DNA of 64,000 nt from DASZUK01 sp035547695 (GTDB taxonomy: Bacteria; Actinomycetota; Acidimicrobiia; Acidimicrobiales; RAAP-2): NCBI GenBank assembly GCA_035547695.1, contig DASZUK010000037.1, positions 57,257-121,256 on the forward strand, written 5' to 3'. Positions 53,006 to 61,803 of this stretch are shown here, one piece after another. The notes under the pieces are model-generated. The model was given only the letters and a program-made list of their open reading frames with translations. It was not told the origin of the DNA and made no database searches. The position numbers and the translations under genes are program-made. Every line of letters starts with the position of its first letter. Position 1 is the first letter of the stretch.

Positions 53006-53937
53006 TCCCGGTGCTGCCGGGCCACGTGCCCCTGGACGAGGTCCTGCGCGGCGCCATCGACCTGCACGTGCACGGCACCCCGGAGATCCGCCGCGACTGG
53101 GACACCAGCGCCGACAACATCCGCACCGGCCAACTGGCCGCCGAGCGGGGGATGACCGGCTACGTCCTCAAGTCCCACATCTGGCCCACCATGGACCGGG
53201 CGGCGGAGGTGGAGCGGCACGTGCCGGGCATCCGGGTGTTCTCCAGCATCACCCTCAACCGCATCGCCGGCGGGGTGTCGCCCGCCGCGGTGCTCATGGC
53301 CGCCGCCCAGGGCGCCCGGTTCGCCTGGCTGCCCACCTGGCAGTCCGCCCACGACCTGGGCCACGGCGGGTTCTCCAGGATCGTCCGGGCCCAGGTCACC
53401 GGGGACGTCGATGACCAGCACCAGGACGGTATCCGGGTGGTGGACGGGTCCGGGGCGGTAACCGAGGACTGCGCCCGGGTCATCGCCACCGTCAGGGACT
53501 GCGGCATGGGCCTCGGGACCGGCCACATCTCGCCGGACGAGTCCGTGGCGGTGGCCGAGGAGGCGGCCCGGACCGGGTTCACCCGGCTGGTGTTCACCCA
53601 CCCGTGCTCCCCGGGGACGTCGGCCACCGCCGACCACCTGCGCCGGGCGGCCGACCTCGGCTGCTACATCGAGCTCCCGGCCGTCCTCATGACCCCGGCC
53701 CATCCCCACGCCACCCCGCAGGGGATCGTCGACCTGGTGGCCACCTTCGGTCCCGACCGGATCGTCCTCACCACCGACGCCGGGTGGCCGCGGTGGGCCC
53801 CGCCGGCCGCCGACTTCCTCCGCCTGTACGTCGGCACCCTCATCGACGCCGGCCTCGGCGTCGACGCCGTGCGGACCATGGTGGTCGACAACCCCCGGAC
53901 CCTGCTCGGGCTGCCGCCGTTCGGCGACGGGGACTGA
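53002..53937 (+). CDS. DUF6282-like putative metal-dependent hydrolase
   Basis: 311 residues. AIDLHVHGTPEIRRDW begins the protein with an HxH metal motif as in amidohydrolases and PHP proteins; TGYVLKSHIWPT, GLGTGHISPDES, VFTHPCSP and VLTTDAGWPRW supply further potential metal and acid residues. The pattern resembles the DUF6282 family, whose reactions are not established to my knowledge. GTG 53002 overlaps the AKR stop. It is the last gene of the GntR-led operon (48910-53937), in which gaps never exceed 31 nt. Confidence 0.75.
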   Translation: MIPVLPGHVPLDEVLRGAIDLHVHGTPEIRRDWDTSADNIRTGQLAAERGMTGYVLKSHIWPTMDRAAEVERHVPGIRVFSSITLNRIAGGVSPAAVLMAAAQGARFAWLPTWQSAHDLGHGGFSRIVRAQVTGDVDDQHQDGIRVVDGSGAVTEDCARVIATVRDCGMGLGTGHISPDESVAVAEEAARTGFTRLVFTHPCSPGTSATADHLRRAADLGCYIELPAVLMTPAHPHATPQGIVDLVATFGPDRIVLTTDAGWPRWAPPAADFLRLYVGTLIDAGLGVDAVRTMVVDNPRTLLGLPPFGDGD

Positions 53938-53982
53938 CCGCCGCCGGGGCCGCGGCGCCGGACAAGGGTTGGCGGCGGGCTC

Positions 53983-54528
53983 CTAGTCGCCCCGGCCCGG
54001 GCGGCCGAGGTGCCGCTTCACGAACCGCAGGATGGCGATGTGCTTGCGGGTGTCGTGCTCCATCAGCTCGACGAGCAGCCGCCAGAGCTGGGAGTCCTCG
54101 ACCGCCCCCATCTCGCCCAGCAGCCGGCGCAGCTCGTGGGCGTCCCGCTTCTCCTCGGCCAGCAGGGCCTCGGTCATCCGCGTGACCTCCCGGTCGTGGA
54201 CGTCCCCGAGGTCGTAGCCGGGCAGGACCGGCTTCCCTCCCACCTCCTGCTCGGCGTCGGCCGAGGCGGCGATGGCCCGGAACAGGTGGTGGTGGTGCTT
54301 CTCGTCGTCCATCAGCAGGGCCATCAGGTACCGCAACGCCGCCGACGGCGACCGGTCGACCAGGGCGGCGTACTCGTCGAGGAGGGCCTGTTCGGCCTCC
54401 AGGTGGCTCCGCAGATGGGCGAACAGGGCCGGCGGGACGTCGTCGGCCGCCCCCGGCAACGTGGAGCCGGCCGCCCCGGCCGGGCTCCTCTCCCAGATGG
54501 GCTCCGACGAGCCCGGGTCAGTGGTCAC
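53983..54528 (-). CDS. ferritin-like four-helix protein
   Basis: 181 residues: a Pro/Ala-rich start of about 30 residues, then a helical bundle with repeated Glu and His (EAEQALLDEYAALVDR, DDEKHHHHLFRAIAAS, EEKRDAHELRRLLGEM, EHDTRKHIAILRFVKRH). Spacing of E/ExxH-type residues suggests a di-iron or ferritin-like fold, not proven. It is converged upon by the DUF6282-like gene and lies on the same strand downstream of the SDR at 54574-55323. Confidence 0.7.
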   Translation of the reverse strand: MTTDPGSSEPIWERSPAGAAGSTLPGAADDVPPALFAHLRSHLEAEQALLDEYAALVDRSPSAALRYLMALLMDDEKHHHHLFRAIAASADAEQEVGGKPVLPGYDLGDVHDREVTRMTEALLAEEKRDAHELRRLLGEMGAVEDSQLWRLLVELMEHDTRKHIAILRFVKRHLGRPGRGD

Positions 54529-54573
54529 CGCAGCACCTCCGTTTGCTCGGGACTCTGGTCAACAGGACGCTGG

Positions 54574-55323
54574 TCAACAGTAGGCAGCGCCGTCCACCAC
54601 GATGGGGTGGCCGGACACGTAGCTGGCCTGGGGCGAGCAGGCCCAGATGACGGCGTCGGCGATCTCGTGGGCCAGGCCCAGCCGGCCGAGGGGCTTGCCC
54701 GACAGCATCTTCTCGGCCCACTCCGGGTTGGCCGCCATGGTCTCCGACAGCATCGGCGTCTCGATCCCGCCCGGGCAGATGGCCACCGCCCGCACCCCCT
54801 GGGGCCCGTACTCCCGGGCCACCCCACGGGTCAGGGCCAGCACGGCGGCCTTGGTGGCGGCGTACCCGGTGAGGTTGACGGCGGCGTCGGCCCGCAGGCC
54901 GGCACCGGACGAGCAGTTGACGATCACCCCGCCTCCGCCGGCCACCATGGCCGGCAGCTCCGAGCGCATGCACAGCCACACCCCGGTGACGTTGACGTCC
55001 AGCAGCCGGCGCCACTCGTCCACCGGGATCTCGGCCGTCGGCCGGCGCTCCTGGTTGATGCCGGCGTTGTTGTAGGCGAAGTCCAGCCGTCCCCACCGGG
55101 CCACGGTGGCGTCCACCATGGCGCGGACGTCGGGCTCGTCGGCCACGTCGCACCGGACGGCCATGGCGTCCCCGCCGCCGTCGACGATGGACGACGCCAC
55201 CCGCTCGGCCCCGTCGTGGATGTCGGCGACGCACACCGACGCCCCTTCGGCGGCGAACCGCCGCGCCGTCGCCTCACCGAGGCCCGAACCGGCACCGGTG
55301 ACGATCGCTACCCTGCCCTGCAC
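54574..55323 (-). CDS. SDR-family oxidoreductase
   Basis: 249 residues with all classical SDR motifs: VTGAGSGLGEATA (NAD(P) loop), NNAGINQ, the catalytic Ser in VNCSSGAGL and YAATK, and a C-terminal SYVSGHPIVVDG. Typical 3-oxoacyl/alcohol dehydrogenase type; substrate unknown. It lies upstream of the ferritin-like gene and 72 bp downstream of the amidohydrolase on the same strand. Confidence 0.9.
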   Translation of the reverse strand: MQGRVAIVTGAGSGLGEATARRFAAEGASVCVADIHDGAERVASSIVDGGGDAMAVRCDVADEPDVRAMVDATVARWGRLDFAYNNAGINQERRPTAEIPVDEWRRLLDVNVTGVWLCMRSELPAMVAGGGGVIVNCSSGAGLRADAAVNLTGYAATKAAVLALTRGVAREYGPQGVRAVAICPGGIETPMLSETMAANPEWAEKMLSGKPLGRLGLAHEIADAVIWACSPQASYVSGHPIVVDGAAYC

Positions 55324-55395
55324 CCACCCCTCCGTTCGTCGTCGCCGGGCGGCTCCTCCCGCCCCGGCACTCCCCCGCCCGCCGGCTCCGGCGGG

Positions 55396-56607
55396 TCAGA
55401 CCCCCAGCTTGAGCAGCCGAGCCATATTCTCCCGCATCACCAGCCGGGTCTGGTCGGCGTCCAGCCCGACCAGGGACTCCACGAAGTCCACCGGCTCCGC
55501 CTCCCCCTCCGGGTGCGGGTAGTCGGACCCCATGAGCACGTGGTCGGCCCCGATCAGCTCAGCCAGGGCGCCGCCGCTGTCCTCCCAGAACGGAGCCACG
55601 TAGACGTGCTCCCGGAAGACCTCGCTGGGCTTCCCGTCCCGGCTGGACCAGGGCACCCGAGACAGCTTGCCGGCGTGGTCGATGTCGTCGAGCATCTGCC
55701 CCACCCAGGACGACCCGTTCTCCACCGAGATGACCTGGATCCCCGGGAACCGGCCGAAGAAGTCCCCCAGCACCAGGGCGGCCATGGTGTCCACGATGGG
55801 CCGGGCCCCCCGGGCCAGGAACAACTGGAAGGCCGATTCGTCGTACAGCAGCGGGTGGGCCGGGTAGCCCCACTGGGTGCAGACCAGCTCGCTGTAGCCG
55901 GCGTTGGCGATGTGGAACACCACCGGGATCCCGGCCTCCTGGACCCGGGACCAGAACGGGTCGAAGTACGGCTCCGCCGGGGACCGCCCGTGGGCCGGGC
56001 CCGGGTTGACGTGGACGGCCCGGGCCCCGGCCGCCAGCACCCGCTCGAGCTCGGCCACGCCCAGGTCCAGGTCGGCCAGGGACAGGGTCGGGACGGCGAA
56101 GATGCGCTCCTGGTAGGCGAACCCCCAGTCCTCCTCCATCCAGCGGTTGAACGCCCGGATGTTGGCGAAGGCCACCTCCGGACCCTCGTGGTAGAGCTCG
56201 TACTCGACCAGTTGGAACTCGGTCGGGAACATGAGGGTGGCCTGCATCCCCTGCTCGTCCATCAGGGCCAACCGGGCGGCCCGGTCGTTGCAGAACGCCG
56301 GGATCTCCCGGGGAACGATGGTGGCCACCCGTTCGCTGGCCGGGCCCTGGGGATTGGGCGAGAACTGGTTCTTGGTGGACCCCGGCGCTCCGACCAGGTC
56401 GCAGAGGGCGATCGGCCGGTAGGCGAACGGCCGGTCACCCACGTAGGTGTGGTACCGACCGTCGTCCTCGAGCACGTGGTGGACCGCCCGATCGGCATAC
56501 CGGGGCTCGATGTGCCGGGTGATGAAGTCCAGCGGCTCGTAGTAGTGGTTGTCGGCGTCCACCAGGGCGTAGCCCAGCCTGGACGCCGGGGTCGCCGTCA
56601 GGGCCAT
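55396..56607 (-). CDS. amidohydrolase family protein, paralogue B1
   Basis: 403 residues, PF04909-like. It begins ALVDADNHYYEPLDFITRHI, with the metal motif near the N-terminus altered to D-N-H; VVFHIANAGYSE, VISVENGSSW and MGSDYPHPEGEAEP (catalytic Asp) mark the remaining strands. It is clearly homologous to the gene at 61804-63012, which shares DADNHYYEP, TRHIEP, EHVYVAPFWED and SDxPHPEGEA. Function unknown; relatives occur in steroid and aromatic catabolic regions. It lies directly downstream of paralogue A2 (22 nt). Confidence 0.85.
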   Translation of the reverse strand: MALTATPASRLGYALVDADNHYYEPLDFITRHIEPRYADRAVHHVLEDDGRYHTYVGDRPFAYRPIALCDLVGAPGSTKNQFSPNPQGPASERVATIVPREIPAFCNDRAARLALMDEQGMQATLMFPTEFQLVEYELYHEGPEVAFANIRAFNRWMEEDWGFAYQERIFAVPTLSLADLDLGVAELERVLAAGARAVHVNPGPAHGRSPAEPYFDPFWSRVQEAGIPVVFHIANAGYSELVCTQWGYPAHPLLYDESAFQLFLARGARPIVDTMAALVLGDFFGRFPGIQVISVENGSSWVGQMLDDIDHAGKLSRVPWSSRDGKPSEVFREHVYVAPFWEDSGGALAELIGADHVLMGSDYPHPEGEAEPVDFVESLVGLDADQTRLVMRENMARLLKLGV

Positions 56608-56629
56608 CGTCGGGCGGTCCGGTCCGGGC

Positions 56630-57964
56630 TCAGAACGAGGCGGCGTCGACGGTGCCGGACTCCCGGAAGGCCGCCCCGTAGGCCGGGGCCTCGCCGGGCT
56701 CCAGCGGCCGGGCCAGGTCCTCGGGGAGGGGACCGATCCGGTCCGCAACCTTCCGCAGCTCGTTCCGGTCCAGGTAGTAGGCCCGGATGGCGTTCTCGCC
56801 CAGGATCTTGCGGGCCTCGTCCAGGGCCACGTCGTGGAACGAGTTCCGCAGGGCCACCTTCGTGTAGGGCCAGGTGCCCTCCTGGTGGGGGTAGTCGGTC
56901 CCCCACAGCAGGTTGTCCACGCCCACCTCGTACCGGAGGCCGACCTCCCAGGGGGCCATATAGCTCCCGGCCATGTAGCAGTTCATCGCCCAGTACTCGC
57001 TCGGCCGGTGCGGCAGGTCGGGCTGGCGGGACCGGTGGACGTAGTCCATGTCGCGCAGGGTGTGGGCGGCCCACGACATCCGCTGCTCGGTCATGGTGAA
57101 CCGGAGCTTGGGGTGCCGCTCGAAGACCTCGCCGAAGATCAGCTCCCAGACGGCCCGGCGGCCGAGCCAGATGCTCTCCATCCCATGGATGGCCGACCCG
57201 CCCTTGCCGTAGAAGCCGAGGGGGACGTCCCCGCCGCCGGAGTGGGTGACCAGCGGGAGCTCCAGGTCCTCGCAGGCCGACCAGAACGGCTCGTAGACCG
57301 GGTCGTTGTAGGCCGGGAAGTCCGACCGGGGGGCGGGGAAGTTGACCGCCCGCAGCCCGGCCTTGCGGCCCTCCTCCAGCACCTCCACGGTCGCCGGGAC
57401 GTCCCAGATGGGGACCTGCATGACGCCGAGGAGCCGCTCGGGGGCCACCGAGCAGTAGTCGGCCAGCCAGTGGTTCCAGACCTGCTCGCCGACCTTCAGC
57501 AGGTCACGGGAGGTGTCCTTGGAGCCGATGTCGGCCCCGAAGCCCACGAACGGCAGGGCCTCGCTGTTCTGGCCGCCGGAGAAGATCAGCTCGGCGGCGA
57601 TCCCGTCGGCGTCCATGTCCCGGAGCCGGGCGTGGGGGTCTGTGTGGCCGGGGCAGTCGGTGTGGAGGTGGGCCTCGGCGGCCATCTGCTCGTACCGGGC
57701 CCGCATGGCCGGGTCGGTGTTCGGGTCGATCGTCGGCCCGCTGGCGGCGCTGCCGAGCAGTTGGGAGATGAGCGTGCCGACGTAGTCGGTCTCGGCGGTC
57801 CCCTCGTGGTACGCCTTGACGAAGGCGTCGTACTCGTCGAGGTACTCCGGCGGGCAGTACGGCCGCATGGCCTTCTCCATCGACGGCCCGGCATGGGAGT
57901 CCGACGAGATGATCATGATCCGCTCGGGGGACTCCTCGCCGCCCCAGCCCATTGGCTCAGCCAT
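56630..57964 (-). CDS. amidohydrolase family protein, paralogue A2
   Basis: 444 residues from ATG 57964 (GGAGG 5 nt upstream). It contains ISSDSHAGPSMEKAMRP, HLHTDCPGHTDP, LVTHSGGGDVPLGFYG, TEQRMSWAAH and LWGTDYPHQEGTWPYTK, the metal and catalytic segments of amidohydrolase_2. It shares SDSHxGPS, ADYCSVAPERLLG and TDYPHxEGTWP with paralogue A1 at 42707. It is first in a leftward unit with B1 and possibly the SDR beyond, and diverges from the SDR at 58084 across a region with an ACGATAT element. Confidence 0.86.
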   Translation of the reverse strand: MAEPMGWGGEESPERIMIISSDSHAGPSMEKAMRPYCPPEYLDEYDAFVKAYHEGTAETDYVGTLISQLLGSAASGPTIDPNTDPAMRARYEQMAAEAHLHTDCPGHTDPHARLRDMDADGIAAELIFSGGQNSEALPFVGFGADIGSKDTSRDLLKVGEQVWNHWLADYCSVAPERLLGVMQVPIWDVPATVEVLEEGRKAGLRAVNFPAPRSDFPAYNDPVYEPFWSACEDLELPLVTHSGGGDVPLGFYGKGGSAIHGMESIWLGRRAVWELIFGEVFERHPKLRFTMTEQRMSWAAHTLRDMDYVHRSRQPDLPHRPSEYWAMNCYMAGSYMAPWEVGLRYEVGVDNLLWGTDYPHQEGTWPYTKVALRNSFHDVALDEARKILGENAIRAYYLDRNELRKVADRIGPLPEDLARPLEPGEAPAYGAAFRESGTVDAASF

Positions 57965-57985
57965 GTGCACCTCCGGTTCGTTGCC

Positions 57986-57996
57986 TATACGATATC
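57986..57996. promoter_or_regulatory. AT-rich element TATACGATATC between A2 and the SDR
   Basis: Shares ATACGATAT with the elements at 36007-36015 and 44280-44288. Only 22 bp from the amidohydrolase start, so it could overlap the core promoter; 88 bp from the SDR start on the other side. Confidence 0.55.
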
Positions 57997-58083
57997 ACGG
58001 CAAACGGAACAGGCATCCGGCGAGGGACCCACCACCGGCTCCACCGGGGCGAAGGGTAGCCCCGGCACGACAGAGGAGAACCG

Positions 58084-58854
58084 ATGGATCTGGAGCTGGA
58101 GGGAAAGGTGGTCCTGGTGACCGGGGGGACCAGCGGCCTCGGCCGTGCCCTCTGCGGGACCCTGATGGCCGAGGGCGCCCGGGTGGCGTTCTGCGGCCGC
58201 AACCCGGAGGCCCTCGACACCGTCACCGAGGAACTGACCGCCGGCGGCGGGGAGGCCATCGGGATCGCCGCCGACGTGACCGTGCCGGCGGACCTGGAGG
58301 CCTTCGTGGCCGCCGCGGTGGGCCGCTGGGGACAGATCGACGGCGTGGTCAACAACGCCGGGCGGGGCGCCGCCATGCCGGTCGACCGCACCACGGACGA
58401 GATCTGGGACGACGACCTGCACCTCAAGCTGTACGCCGCCGTCCGGCTGGTGCGGCTCACCCTCCCCCACCTGCGGGCCTCCAAGGGCGCGGTCGTCAAC
58501 ACCCTGAACACCTCGTCCAAGGCCCCGGGGCCGGCCAGCGGGCCTTCGTCGGTCTCCCGGGCGGCCGGCCTGGCCCTCACCAAGATGCTGTCCAAGGAGC
58601 TCGGGCCCGACGGGGTCCGGGTGAACGCCGTCTGCAACGGCCTCCTCGAGTCCCCCCAGTGGACACGGGACGCCGCCGCCGAGGGGATCACGATCGACGA
58701 GATGTACGAGCGCCTGGCCGCCCGGGTCCCGTTGGGACGGGTGGGCCTCAGCCGGGAGTACGCCGAGGTGGTCACCTTCCTTCTGTCGCCCCGGGCGTCC
58801 TACCTGAGCGGCGCCGCCCTCAACCTCGACGGCGGTCTCTGCGCCGTCGTGTGA
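58084..58854 (+). CDS. SDR-family protein lacking the usual catalytic Tyr/Lys (paralogue S2)
   Basis: 256 residues. VVLVTGGTSGLGRALC and VNNAGRG are normal, but the YxxxK region reads GPSSVSRAAGLALTKMLSKE, as in the protein at 45514-46290, with Ser and Arg where Tyr and Lys are expected. Further shared segments: DDDLHLKLYAAVRLVRLTLP, RVNAVCNGLLESPQW and SYLSGAALNLDGGL. The conservation in two copies argues for function, perhaps with a different acid/base. GAGGAGAACCG precedes the ATG. Confidence 0.83.
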   Translation: MDLELEGKVVLVTGGTSGLGRALCGTLMAEGARVAFCGRNPEALDTVTEELTAGGGEAIGIAADVTVPADLEAFVAAAVGRWGQIDGVVNNAGRGAAMPVDRTTDEIWDDDLHLKLYAAVRLVRLTLPHLRASKGAVVNTLNTSSKAPGPASGPSSVSRAAGLALTKMLSKELGPDGVRVNAVCNGLLESPQWTRDAAAEGITIDEMYERLAARVPLGRVGLSREYAEVVTFLLSPRASYLSGAALNLDGGLCAVV

Positions 58855-58939
58855 TCGGCGCCCCGGCCGCCGGTCCTCCCCCCGTGGGCCGGTGCCCCCT
58901 GCGGCGCCCCCGTGGGCCGGCGCCCCGGGGCCGCGCCGC

Positions 58940-59407
58940 TCAGCCGCTCTCGGCGGCGTGCTTGAGCGAGGCCAGGGTGGCGGCGATCTCCTCTTTCGCG
59001 TTCTCGGCCCGGAAGGCGATCCGTTCCTCGGCCTGGTCGCCGAAGATCTCGTGGAACCTGGCCCGGGCCGCCGGCGAGAACCGCCAGGACTCGGTCACCC
59101 GGGTGCCGCCGTCGACCGCCTCGAAGGTGTAGCCCCACCGGGCGGCGTAGCCCTCGACCACGAAGGCGAACTCCCGGCCCCGGTCCGCCGCCACGATCTC
59201 GCAGTGGGTGGTCCACTCGTGGTCGGCGTCGACGTTGGTGCCCGAGAACCAGTCCCCCACCGTCGGCCCGGCGTCGTCGTCCCAGGTGCACGAGCGGCAC
59301 TCCCGGCTCCACTCCCCCATGCGGGTGACGTCGGCCACCATGTCGTAGAGGGCCTCGGGCGGGCGCTCGATGACCACGGAGCTGGAGTAGCTGGGCGGTG
59401 TCTCCAT
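58940..59407 (-). CDS. SRPBCC-family (START/Bet v1-like) protein
   Basis: 155 residues. SSVVIERPPEALYDMVADVT and RMGEWSRECRSCTW form the helix-grip N-terminus of polyketide cyclase/dehydrase-like SRPBCC proteins. GTRVTESWRFSP and the long C-terminal helix close the lipid-binding cavity. Usually binds a hydrophobic ligand; no catalytic residues can be assigned. GGAAGGAACCCC precedes the ATG. It follows an AKR gene on the same strand across a 22 bp duplication. Confidence 0.8.
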   Translation of the reverse strand: METPPSYSSSVVIERPPEALYDMVADVTRMGEWSRECRSCTWDDDAGPTVGDWFSGTNVDADHEWTTHCEIVAADRGREFAFVVEGYAARWGYTFEAVDGGTRVTESWRFSPAARARFHEIFGDQAEERIAFRAENAKEEIAATLASLKHAAESG

Positions 59408-59421
59408 TGGGGTTCCTTCCT

Positions 59422-59465
59422 CCCTGGTTGTCGGGTACGGCTACCCTGGTTGTCGGGTACGGCTA
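59422..59465. repeat. perfect 22 bp tandem duplication at the AKR stop codon
   Basis: A 22 bp unit (beginning CCCTGGTTGTCGGGTACG) occurs at 59422-59443 and 59444-59465. The last three bases of the second copy are the AKR stop codon on the minus strand; the duplication therefore repeats the sequence just downstream of the gene. Confidence 0.85.
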
Positions 59466-60497
59466 CTGACCGGTCCGACCGGTGCGGCGCCGGAGGTGCT
59501 TGTGCTCGATGGCCGGCGGTGTGGCGAAGTAGTTGTCGGCCGGGTTGACCTCGGTCCCGGGCGGGACGATCTGGTCGATCCGGTCGAGGACGTCGTCGTC
59601 CAGCTCGACGCCGGCCCCGGCCAGCAGGTCCTCTAGCTGGCCCTCTTCCCGGGGACCGATGATCACCGAAGTGATGCCGGGGTGGGCCAGCACGAAGGCG
59701 GTGGCCAGGTGGGTGAGGGGCATCCCGGCCTCCTTGGCCAGGGCCCGGAGCTGGTCGACCGCCCGCCGCTTGGCCTGGTTGGCCGGGATCGACAGGTCGA
59801 AGTCCCGGGCCGACACCCCCTGGGCCCGGAACCCGGTGGTCGGGTCGTCCCGGTCGGTCAGCCAGCCGCCGCTCAGCGGGCCGAAGCTGAGGACGCCCAT
59901 GTTGTACCGCTGGGTGGTCGGCAGCACGGCCCACTCGGCCCGGCGGGTGAGGATGGAGTACTTGGGCTGTTCGGTCAGGAACCGCCGGTGGCCGCCGCGC
60001 TGGGCGGCCCACTGGGCCTCGACGATCAGTTCGGCCGGGAACATGGACGCCCCGATGGCCCGGACCTTGCCGGCGTGGACCAGGTCGCTCAGGGCCGACA
60101 GGGTCTCGTCCAGGTCGGTGGTGTGGTCGGGGCGGTGGAGCTGGTAGAGGTCGACGTAGTCGGTCCCCAGTCGGCGCAGGCTGTCCTCGACGGCCCGGGC
60201 GATCCACCGGGGTGAGGCGCCCCGCTGGTTGTCGTCCTGGCCCATCGGCCGGGAGAACTTGGTGGCCAGGACCACCTCGTCCCGCCGGCCCTTCAACGCC
60301 TGGCCCACGATCTCCTCGGACTCGCCCATGGAGTAGACGTCGGCGGTGTCGACGAAGTTGATGCCGGCGTCCAGGGCCCGGTGGACGATCCGCACCGCCG
60401 AGCCGTGGTCGGCGTTCCCGCGCTGGCCCAGCATCATCGTGCCCAGCGCCATCTCGCTCACCGACATCCCGGTGCCGCCGAGGACCCGTCGCTTCAT
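59463..60497 (-). CDS. aldo/keto reductase
   Basis: 344 residues. INFVDTADVYSMGESEEIVG has the catalytic Asp/Tyr, VVLATKFSRPMG the Lys, DLYQLHRPDHTTD the His; VLSFGPLSGGWLT and SVIIGPREEGQLEDL fit the cofactor site. NADPH-dependent reduction of a carbonyl is likely. Only 11-16% of neighbouring sequence is non-coding here, so it may belong to a unit with the SRPBCC gene. It starts with ATG 60497. Confidence 0.92.
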   Translation of the reverse strand: MKRRVLGGTGMSVSEMALGTMMLGQRGNADHGSAVRIVHRALDAGINFVDTADVYSMGESEEIVGQALKGRRDEVVLATKFSRPMGQDDNQRGASPRWIARAVEDSLRRLGTDYVDLYQLHRPDHTTDLDETLSALSDLVHAGKVRAIGASMFPAELIVEAQWAAQRGGHRRFLTEQPKYSILTRRAEWAVLPTTQRYNMGVLSFGPLSGGWLTDRDDPTTGFRAQGVSARDFDLSIPANQAKRRAVDQLRALAKEAGMPLTHLATAFVLAHPGITSVIIGPREEGQLEDLLAGAGVELDDDVLDRIDQIVPPGTEVNPADNYFATPPAIEHKHLRRRTGRTGQ

Positions 60498-60536
60498 CGA
60501 CCCCTCACCTCCCGAGGCCCGCTTCGACCAGGAGCG

Positions 60537-60600
60537 GGGACCTCGGCCCCGGCACCGGCCCCGGCATCGGCACCGGTATCGGCCTCGGTGACGGTGCTCA
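60537..60600. repeat. GGCAYCGG hexamer-like low-complexity tract
   Basis: Alternating GGCACCGG, GGCATCGG and GGTATCGG units fill the gap between the AKR start and the frameshifted SDR end. No gene and no promoter-like box are visible in it. Confidence 0.5.
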
Positions 60601-60607
60601 CCGACCG

Positions 60608-61401
60608 TCAGCCTTCACCGGCGCGGTCCAGGGACCGGGCGGAGGCGCTGGCCAACTGCCCGCCGTCCACCGGGACGATGGCCCGGTGATGAACGAGGCG
60701 TCGTCGCTGGCCAGGAAGGCGATGGCGGCGGCGATCTCCTCCGGTTCGGCCAGCCGGCGGAGCAGGCCCAGTTCGGCGGCCACCGACTCCAGCACGGCGT
60801 CGGGGTCGTCGAACTGGGCGTAGTAGGCCAGGTTGCCCGGCGTCCGGGTGAGCCCCGGGAGCACGCAGTTGACCCGGACGCCCTTGGTCCCGTACTCGGC
60901 CGCCGCCACCCGGGTCAGGGCGATGATGCCGGCCTTGGCGGCCGAGTAGGGGCCCAGGCCGGCCATGCCGGTGGCCCCGGCCGTCGACGACACGTTCACG
61001 ATGGCCGCCCGGCCGCTCCGCAGCAGGACCGGGAGGGCGAACTTCATCACGTGGTAGGTGCCCGACAGGTTGACGTCGACCATCCGCTGGAAGTCGCCCA
61101 GCTCGACGTCGGCCAGGAAGGCGTAGGGAGCGGGCACGCCGGCCACGTTGCACAGGATGTCGACGGTCCCGAAGTGGCCCACCACGGTGTCCACCATGGC
61201 CTGGACGGCCTCGGCGGAGGCCACGTCGCAGCGCACGCCGACGGCCTCCGGCCCGAGCCCCTCCGCCACGGCGTCCGCCCGGTCGCTCAGGTCGACCACG
61301 GCCACCCGGGCCCCCTCGGCGGCCAGGCGCTCCGCCGTGGCCAGGCCGATGCCGGCGGCGGCACCGGTGACGACGGCCACCTTGCCGGTCAGGCCGTTCA
61401 C
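60608..61401 (-). pseudogene. SDR-family oxidoreductase with a one-base frameshift near the C-terminus
   Basis: From GTG 61401 (AAGGGGG upstream) the frame reads VAVVTGAAAGIGLATAERLA, CNVAGVPAP, VNVSSTAGATG, YSAAK and FLASDDASFITG, all normal SDR. It then departs from the expected C-terminus. In the next frame the proper ending AIVPVDGGQLASAS continues to TGA 60608. One base is missing in the GGGCC run at about 60680-60684. As read, the product ends in an unrelated tail at 60598. Either the gene is newly broken or this is a homopolymer error like the one at 17.7 kb. Confidence 0.82.
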
Positions 61402-61480
61402 GCTGCACCCCCTTGGTCCCCCGCTCCGATGATCCCCCGCGATGATCCCCTGCCGCACCGGCCGACGCCGGCGGCGGCCG

Positions 61481-61771
61481 CTACGCCGAGGGGAGCTGGA
61501 TGGACAGCACCGACTCCTTCAACGGTGCGATCCGCTGGGCCAGCGCTTCGTGGGGCTCCGACGCCAGCCACTTCTCGACCCCTTCGGGCCCCTCCAGGTC
61601 CAGGACCATGCCCCAGTCCCCCGCGCCGCCCGACACCTTCAGGCTGGGCCCGTGCCGGTAGGACACGAAGTCGCCCTGGGCCAGGGCGGTGTCGGCGAAC
61701 GCCATCACCGCGGCCAGCTCCTCGGCCGCCGCGTCGGGCCGCCACTTGACGATGACGATGTGCTGGACCAC
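61481..61771 (-). CDS. Dabb-like small alpha/beta barrel protein
   Basis: 96 residues. VQHIVIVKWRPDAAAEELAA is a Dabb-type first strand and helix; SYRHGPSLKVSGGAGDWGMV and the final strand SVLSIQL complete a ferredoxin-like fold. GGAGG 4 nt before GTG 61771 supports the start. It may act as a dimeric enzyme or carrier. It follows amidohydrolase B2 by 32 nt on the same strand. Confidence 0.7.
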   Translation of the reverse strand: MVQHIVIVKWRPDAAAEELAAVMAFADTALAQGDFVSYRHGPSLKVSGGAGDWGMVLDLEGPEGVEKWLASEPHEALAQRIAPLKESVLSIQLPSA

Positions 61772-61803
61772 GGTCCCTCCTCCGCTCGTCCCGATATGTC
61801 CGC

